This document shows, piece by piece, positions 59,101 to 64,000 of a stretch of 64,000 nucleotides of DNA (position 1 is the stretch's first letter; each line of letters starts with the position of its first letter). The stretch comes from Aurelia coerulea (lineage: Eukaryota; Cnidaria; Scyphozoa; Semaeostomeae; Ulmaridae), in contig CM076949.1 of assembly GCA_039566865.1 (NCBI GenBank), positions 3,556,001-3,620,000 on the forward strand. The letters are read 5' to 3'. A model generated the notes under the pieces. That model had not been told where the DNA came from, did no database searches, and saw only the letters and a list, made by a program, of their open reading frames with translations. A program made the translations under genes and the position numbers.

Positions 59101-60340
59101 GCAAACGTCAATACTAATACATGAATTGAAATCTATTATTTTAACTGGATTTCATCATTTTTTAAAATTTTGAATTCACTGTTAGTTTTGTGTAGTCGTA
59201 AAGACGCACAGCTAACCACAACCCATATGATATTGAAGTTATTTCTGGACTAGGTTCTATATTTGCTTCCATTTGGCGTGCAAATGATTATAGTTAGCAA
59301 TGGGTCTTTAACACTATGTGGACGATAAGATCTACTCAAATCTAATAGATCAATAGAAATTACGGGCCACGGAACTGCGAAACAAAAATAGAAAACGAAG
59401 GAGCCTCACGGAGGAGATCAGATCAATAGTACTTTTATTGTTTTCCCAGCCAATCAGATCTAAGACCTATGAAATACATCCTGCAAAGCTTCAAGACCTT
59501 ATATAACACACACAGCATCTATTTCTCCTAGTTCTATCATCTACTATTAACATACCTTGCTCTGATGTTGAACTGCTTCCTCAGTTGATCCGGGAATGTA
59601 CAGAGTTCACGAGTTCCACTCTGGTATTTGGTATCATTAACGCTCTATGAGTATCCAGTTGAGCACTAACTGTGGCTCCTTTGGCATGCAAGTCAGATCC
59701 GGCTCTTCAAATGGCAGTCATCGTGTTCATCAAGTCTGCAACATCTTCAAATTCCAGCGCCCGGGAACCTGCATTCTCAGTTTCACTGCAAAAATCCAGC
59801 CTCAACAGCGGACAGTGTCCAGCCTCTCAACCATCCCCCTTCAATTGCTCACAGCTTGACAAGAATGTAGCCCGCTGCTTTTCCATTACATGAAATCTAC
59901 CTAGGAGTATTGCTCAACTTCTTGAGGTATAACAATTTCCTCAATGCAGCTAAATTCCATTAAACAATTGCTCTACAACTACCACTCAGTTCTGTTCACG
60001 TGAACAGCCTCCATGGAGCCAATACCTCCCTACCCCCTAACAGCAACCTAGAAACACTCTCTGTCATCTACTGACATTGCTCTAAGCCTTAGACAATCCA
60101 AGACAGCGGTACAACCACCACCAAATGACAAGTGTCCAAAAACACAGCCAGGCAAATTAGTCGCATTACAAGGAACCCAGATCCAGAAGGCGGCAATGCG
60201 TTAGTATTCATTTCACCCATTCCCTACAACAAATACATACCCCAAAATCTCTACTAAGCGTCAATATGACAGCAATCCTTCTAAGGAATCTACCTCTACT
60301 ACCCACAAAGTGCTACATCATATGTTTCACATACTACCTT
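56191..60340. other. Long anonymous intergenic stretch
   Basis: I find no supported gene. Small features: a G run at about 57358-57370; a two-copy repeat with GCAGTCCGGCCT at about 57470-57575; GTCCG-TAATA words at about 58300-58400. Overlapping plus-strand frames at 56585-57074 look non-coding. Confidence 0.4.
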
Positions 60341-60348
60341 CTATGTAC

Positions 60349-60419
60349 CACGTGCTATTTTACACGTTTCACGTGCCCTAACGTCTACTTCCACGTGCCC
60401 TAACTTCTACTTCCACGTG
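60349..60419. promoter_or_regulatory. Four CACGTG E-boxes at 21-22 bp spacing
   Basis: CACGTG starts at 60349, 60370, 60392 and 60414 within a short tandem repeat (CCCTAACTTCTACTTC between boxes). It lies 27-97 bp 3' of the zinc-finger stop codon, so within its likely 3' UTR or flank. CACGTG is bound by bHLH-ZIP factors (Myc/USF/MITF type); a function here is inference. Confidence 0.5.
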
Positions 60420-60445
60420 CTATTCACATGCCAATTGAGATTCTC

Positions 60446-62623
60446 TCACATATTGTCACCAGTGTCCACATCGTGTTGCTTCTTCATATGCTTGACAAGC
60501 GCATACTTTTGTAAGAACTCACTAGGACAAAGACTACATTTGTACATCTCCTCTCCTGTATGGATCCTTCGATGCTGCTTGTAAACGTTGGACCTCATGA
60601 ATTTCTTGCCACAGAACTCACATTGGAATGGTTTGTACCCACGGTGGATGATTCTATGTTGCCTCAAGTTACTGCTCAGTGTGAAGCCTTGTCCACACTC
60701 TGTGCACTTGTAAGGTTTCTCGTCTGAAGAATGGCCTCTCAGATGCTTGTAAAGTAGACTTTTTGTGGCAAATACTTTGTGACAGATCTTGCAATAGAGC
60801 TTCTGGGTGTGGCCTCCCTCGACGGTGTTAGGGCTCTCGTTCTCTCCTTGGATTGAAGTAGGTGAGCCGCTGTTTGAATTCTGTGGTGAGAACTTTATCT
60901 CCGTCTTCAAGTTTTCTGAGTCATTCAGATTCACCTAAAAGATAGAGACAGGTAAATCTCAACGCAAATCATTAACTGATTTCGACAAGGGATGATTACG
61001 AGAAGAGCGGGGGGAGGGGCGTCATTAAGAGCCACAATGTATTGTGCTCTGATAAACTGGAGGAAATTCTTAAGCTCCGCTCGCCTAGAAGGTAGTAACA
61101 ATTGTAATCTTGGTAAAAAATGGAAAAAAGTAACAAGCGTCACCCTATTATGAAAAAGAAAGGCTGTGCAAAGCCCGACAATCTTTCATCTCCAGGAAGT
61201 AGGAAGGTATCTGGATGCCACGTGATTCGTTAAAGGGCTGTACAAGATTTTTGTAAACAATCGGAAAGTACAGGGCAACCTACGCACGTGACTAAAGCCT
61301 TGGTTTTTTAATGGCGGCCAGTTTCATCGCAGCTTCTAAGTAAGTTTCATTGCAGTGTTTTCTTGTCTATGTCTATGAAATGTGATGGAACTTTTGATTG
61401 CATTAAAACTTTCACATATTCGGAGTTAGAAAAATGAGAAATCACCATTAGTTATGTTGTGTTTAGCCTAAGCACTTTCGATATTTGACCCGCAGACCCA
61501 CGCAGAAAGGGCTGGTTGTACAGCCCCTTTAACGTGCTTTTCTAGGATTTTCTCCTTGAATTCCGACAGTTCAATTGAAGGTTTCTCACAAAATGTGTTC
61601 AAATTCTTACCTGTGTTGGCAAAGCAAAGCTTGGAATTGGTTCTTGCTTCATTCTCTTAGCTAGATTCATTTCATTTTCTTCCAATTTTCTCTCTTCTTG
61701 AATTCTTGCTTCCCTTTGCCTTCTCATTTCTTCTTGTCTACGCATCTCCTCCTGACGTCGCATCTCTTCATGCCTCCGCATCTCATCATGCCTCCTCATA
61801 TCATCATGACTGATGGGGCCATAACTTGAGAAGTGGGGCTCATAGCCACCATTCAGATCAAAATCATTTGGCAATACATAAACAGTTGGGTTCCCGTCTG
61901 GTGTGTCTTCTTTCAAACCAACTGGGGCTGGAGGCATGTGGCCGTGATGAGGCTGCCCGTCACCATTCAAATGAGGAGGGCTTCTTGGCATATCATGAGG
62001 ACTTCTAACCCTTGGACTCCTCAAAGGTGGTGGAGGCTGATCATATCTGATATCTGCATGGAAAGGGGCTGACATTCTTGGGTAGCTGATCTGTGTTGGC
62101 TGGAAATTTGAAAAGACAGCTGGGGGTAGTTCTCGGCTGGGGCTTGGTGACAGGGATGGTGAGCCGTCTCTGGCCCTTGGGATATCTAAATCATTTGTAT
62201 TAGCCATCGATTTGATGCTGTTGACTTGAATTGCTGGGAGACCTGAAACTGGGATGTCTTTGCGGCCGCCGTTCACATGGACGATTGCTGGAGGTGGGGG
62301 TCCAATGGGCTGCGGCTGTCGCATGACTGATGATCTTAACCGCGTGAGTCGGCCATTGTATGCATTAGCATTTGTCGTCTGTGGGTGAACGTAGTGTATG
62401 CTGCTTGTACCGTTGATACCCGAGAATACCCGCAGATCTATCTCGATGCTCGGGTTGACACTCACTTCTGTATTCATTCCAGTAGTTGTGAATTTCTTTG
62501 ATTTCCATGACTCCCGTGAGCAGTCTATGCATTTTGCCGTCGCATACCTGTCATATCTTTCTTGATTATAAATCACTCGCTCTCGATCTTGTCTTTCTTG
62601 GATCTGAGGTGACGGATTTTTAT
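60446..62623 (-). CDS. C2H2 zinc-finger protein, 5' end missing
   Basis: Two exons in transcription order, 62623-61611 and 60934-60446, join in phase 0 (CAG|gtaag ... ttttag|GTG). The first exon opens one base into a codon after a TTTCAG acceptor, so earlier exons exist upstream and the frame has no start here. The encoded protein has a charged segment (QERQDRERV), a long proline/serine-rich region (for example PQPIGPPPPAIV, PPPPLRSPRVRSP), then an arginine/glutamate-rich repeat of EMRRQE and EMRRHE units that could form a single helix or coiled coil. The last exon encodes four C2H2 fingers: CKIC...H, CTEC...H, CEFC...H and CSLC...H, with one HTGEE-type linker, ending KKQHDVDTGDNM. Probably a nuclear DNA-binding factor. 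I do not recognise the orthologue. A TTAA-flanked MITE sits in the intron. Confidence 0.88.
61234..61528. mobile_element. 295-bp TTAA-target MITE in the zinc-finger intron
   Basis: TTAA lies outside both ends (61230-61233, 61529-61532), with termini AGGGCTGTACAA and the inverse of AGGGGCTGTACAA. Suggests piggyBac or Kolobok type. Non-coding. Confidence 0.75.
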
Positions 62624-62677
62624 CTGAAAGAACAAAGCATGAACTTTAATCATTATGCATCAAATTCAACGTGTATT

Positions 62678-62741
62678 TCGTGTATTCCTGGTTTCCCATG
62701 TGTATTCCTGGTTTCCCATGTGTATTCCTGGTCTCCCATGA
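62678..62741 (+). repeat. Three-copy 21-bp tandem repeat
   Basis: The unit TGTATTCCTGGTTTCCCATG occurs three times in the intron upstream of the zinc-finger exon; the last has one change. Confidence 0.85.
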
Positions 62742-62969
62742 CTTGCGAAAAATAATCGCACATCACTGTAGTATCGTTGCATGTTTGTTGTGCCACAGCA
62801 CAGCATTACAGTTTTACTACATAGAACACTGCTGTATTGTAATGTTGTTTCAATGCAGTAGTAAAATGCCGCAGTATTGGAGATCCCCTGTAGGATCTGT
62901 TGTCTTTCAACTATCTATACTCTAAAGCCCTGGTCAAACCATGCCAAAATTCTAATGTACATCGCTAGA

Positions 62970-63080
62970 CTTGCAAGTCCCTTACTCCCTTGTTTCCCTG
63001 CACTCTTTCATTCGTTGATGTTACTTTGACAAAGAAAGCAGGAAGAACGCAGGAAAACAAGGGATTCAAGGTCACAAGCC
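62970..63080. repeat. Imperfect hairpin
   Basis: CCCTTGTTTCCCTGC pairs with GCAGGAAAACAAGGG about 70 bp later. The CTTGTTTCCCTG word also occurs in the termini of the 5405-5956 element, so a relation is possible. Confidence 0.4.
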
Positions 63081-63254
63081 TAGCACGTCGCTTGGCTGTT
63101 GATCAGTGCGGAGGAGGTCAAACAGAGTTAATATTTGGCTGGGCATCAATGTTGGTTGATGCTAAATGTTTGCATCGTTTGATAGGGGCTCCATCGGGGC
63201 CTTGCCACAATAGGGTCACCTGGATATTTACCATCGCTCACTCTACAAGTCCTT

Positions 63255-63400
<146 letters not shown>

Positions 63401-63635
63401 ATAAAACAGCTCAATTTACAACAAATTCAGGCCTACTAAAATATCCTTTCATTGCGCTTCTCTACACCGGGAAAAGACCAGCATTCTTAAAATGCAGTGC
63501 ACATATCGTTAGGATTGGTCCTCTCGGCTTAGCAGACTCTGAAAGGCAGCCAAAGTTGACTTTGGCAATTGGTGTCAATTTTCTAAATCTCAGAGCTTTT
63601 GGCTTAGGTCAATGGTAGCTGTGGTTTGCACTGAA

Positions 63636-63785
63636 ATGAAAACTTCCCCTGAAAACATCACAGAAGTGGTCGTTTCCATTTCTCAAGATGGCGTGGAACA
63701 GAGGAAGTTTATTTGCTCCCGTGACAGCGTGCTTGTCGCATCGCCACAACATGGCAAAACCTACTTAATTAAGAAAGTTATTTGA
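63636..63785 (+). CDS. Small unassigned ORF, 49 codons
   Basis: ATG at 63636 to TGA at 63783-63785. It encodes a mixed-composition peptide with VVVSISQDGVEQRKF and SPQHGKTYLIKK. The composition looks more protein-like than its surroundings, but there is no family match I can name and no splice evidence. Confidence 0.15.
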   Translation: MKTSPENITEVVVSISQDGVEQRKFICSRDSVLVASPQHGKTYLIKKVI

Positions 63786-64000
63786 TAATCTGATTCAGTT
63801 TAAGCCTACCACTAATCATTACAAGGCTTAGAGAGAACGTTGGCTATCAATGAAAATATAATAACGCTTGCAGGTGCAATAGCTAGAAAGGATTTCGCTC
63901 TAATCTCCCACACAACGCATCCCTGTACGACAGCACATGCCAAGACGTCGATTCAAATGTCAGTGAAACCCCAAACATGTCGGTCGCCTAGCTTGAAGCA

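Overview
The window is animal nuclear DNA: AT-rich, with long interspersed introns, conserved GT-AG splice sites and many short inverted-repeat transposons. The gene content (an inositol phospholipid synthase, a glycolipid transfer protein, a C2H2 zinc-finger protein) together with LINE fragments of marine-invertebrate type suggests a non-vertebrate metazoan. I cannot name the phylum. All exon structures were read by eye from splice sites, reading frame and remembered family features. No search or alignment program was run.

Layout. 1-1124: no recognised gene. 1125-9445 and 15016-18380 are two direct copies of one segment carrying exons 3-7 of CDIPT (phosphatidylinositol synthase, + strand). 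The downstream copy also has exons 1-2 and is a complete 216-residue gene (12357-18171) with a heat-shock-element-like array about 160 bp upstream of its ATG. The upstream copy lacks exons 1-2 and has been filled with transposons that the downstream copy lacks. Between them lie two LINE 3' fragments, a tRNA-derived SINE and a hAT-type MITE. 18381-21792: mobile-element debris. 21793-30291: an 8.5 kb satellite of about 123 copies of a 69-bp unit. 30292-32660: foldback elements. 32669-44678 (- strand): a complete five-exon GLTP gene (215 residues), whose introns hold many foldback elements. 44679-60440: a long gene-poor stretch of hairpin elements, duplicated blocks and anonymous sequence. 60446-62623 (- strand): the last two exons of a zinc-finger gene whose 5' end lies at or beyond the window edge. 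62640-64000: anonymous sequence with a long ATC microsatellite.

Mobile elements dominate. Because the two CDIPT segments are paralogous, several insertions have a matching empty site and exact target duplications can be read. TA duplications (Tc1/mariner type), 8-bp (hAT type), 9-bp (Mutator-like or unassigned), TTAA and 7-bp classes all occur. Most elements are non-autonomous and palindromic over much of their length. No full-length transposase gene was recognised.

Functional links. The two complete genes, CDIPT and GLTP, both act in lipid biology at cytosol-facing membranes, but they lie on opposite strands with a satellite array between them and nothing indicates co-regulation. The most unusual items are the satellite (a stop-free 69-bp unit built from two palindromes, with linked variants), the one-sided transposon load on the duplicated CDIPT segment, and an altered sugar-binding motif at an exon junction of GLTP.
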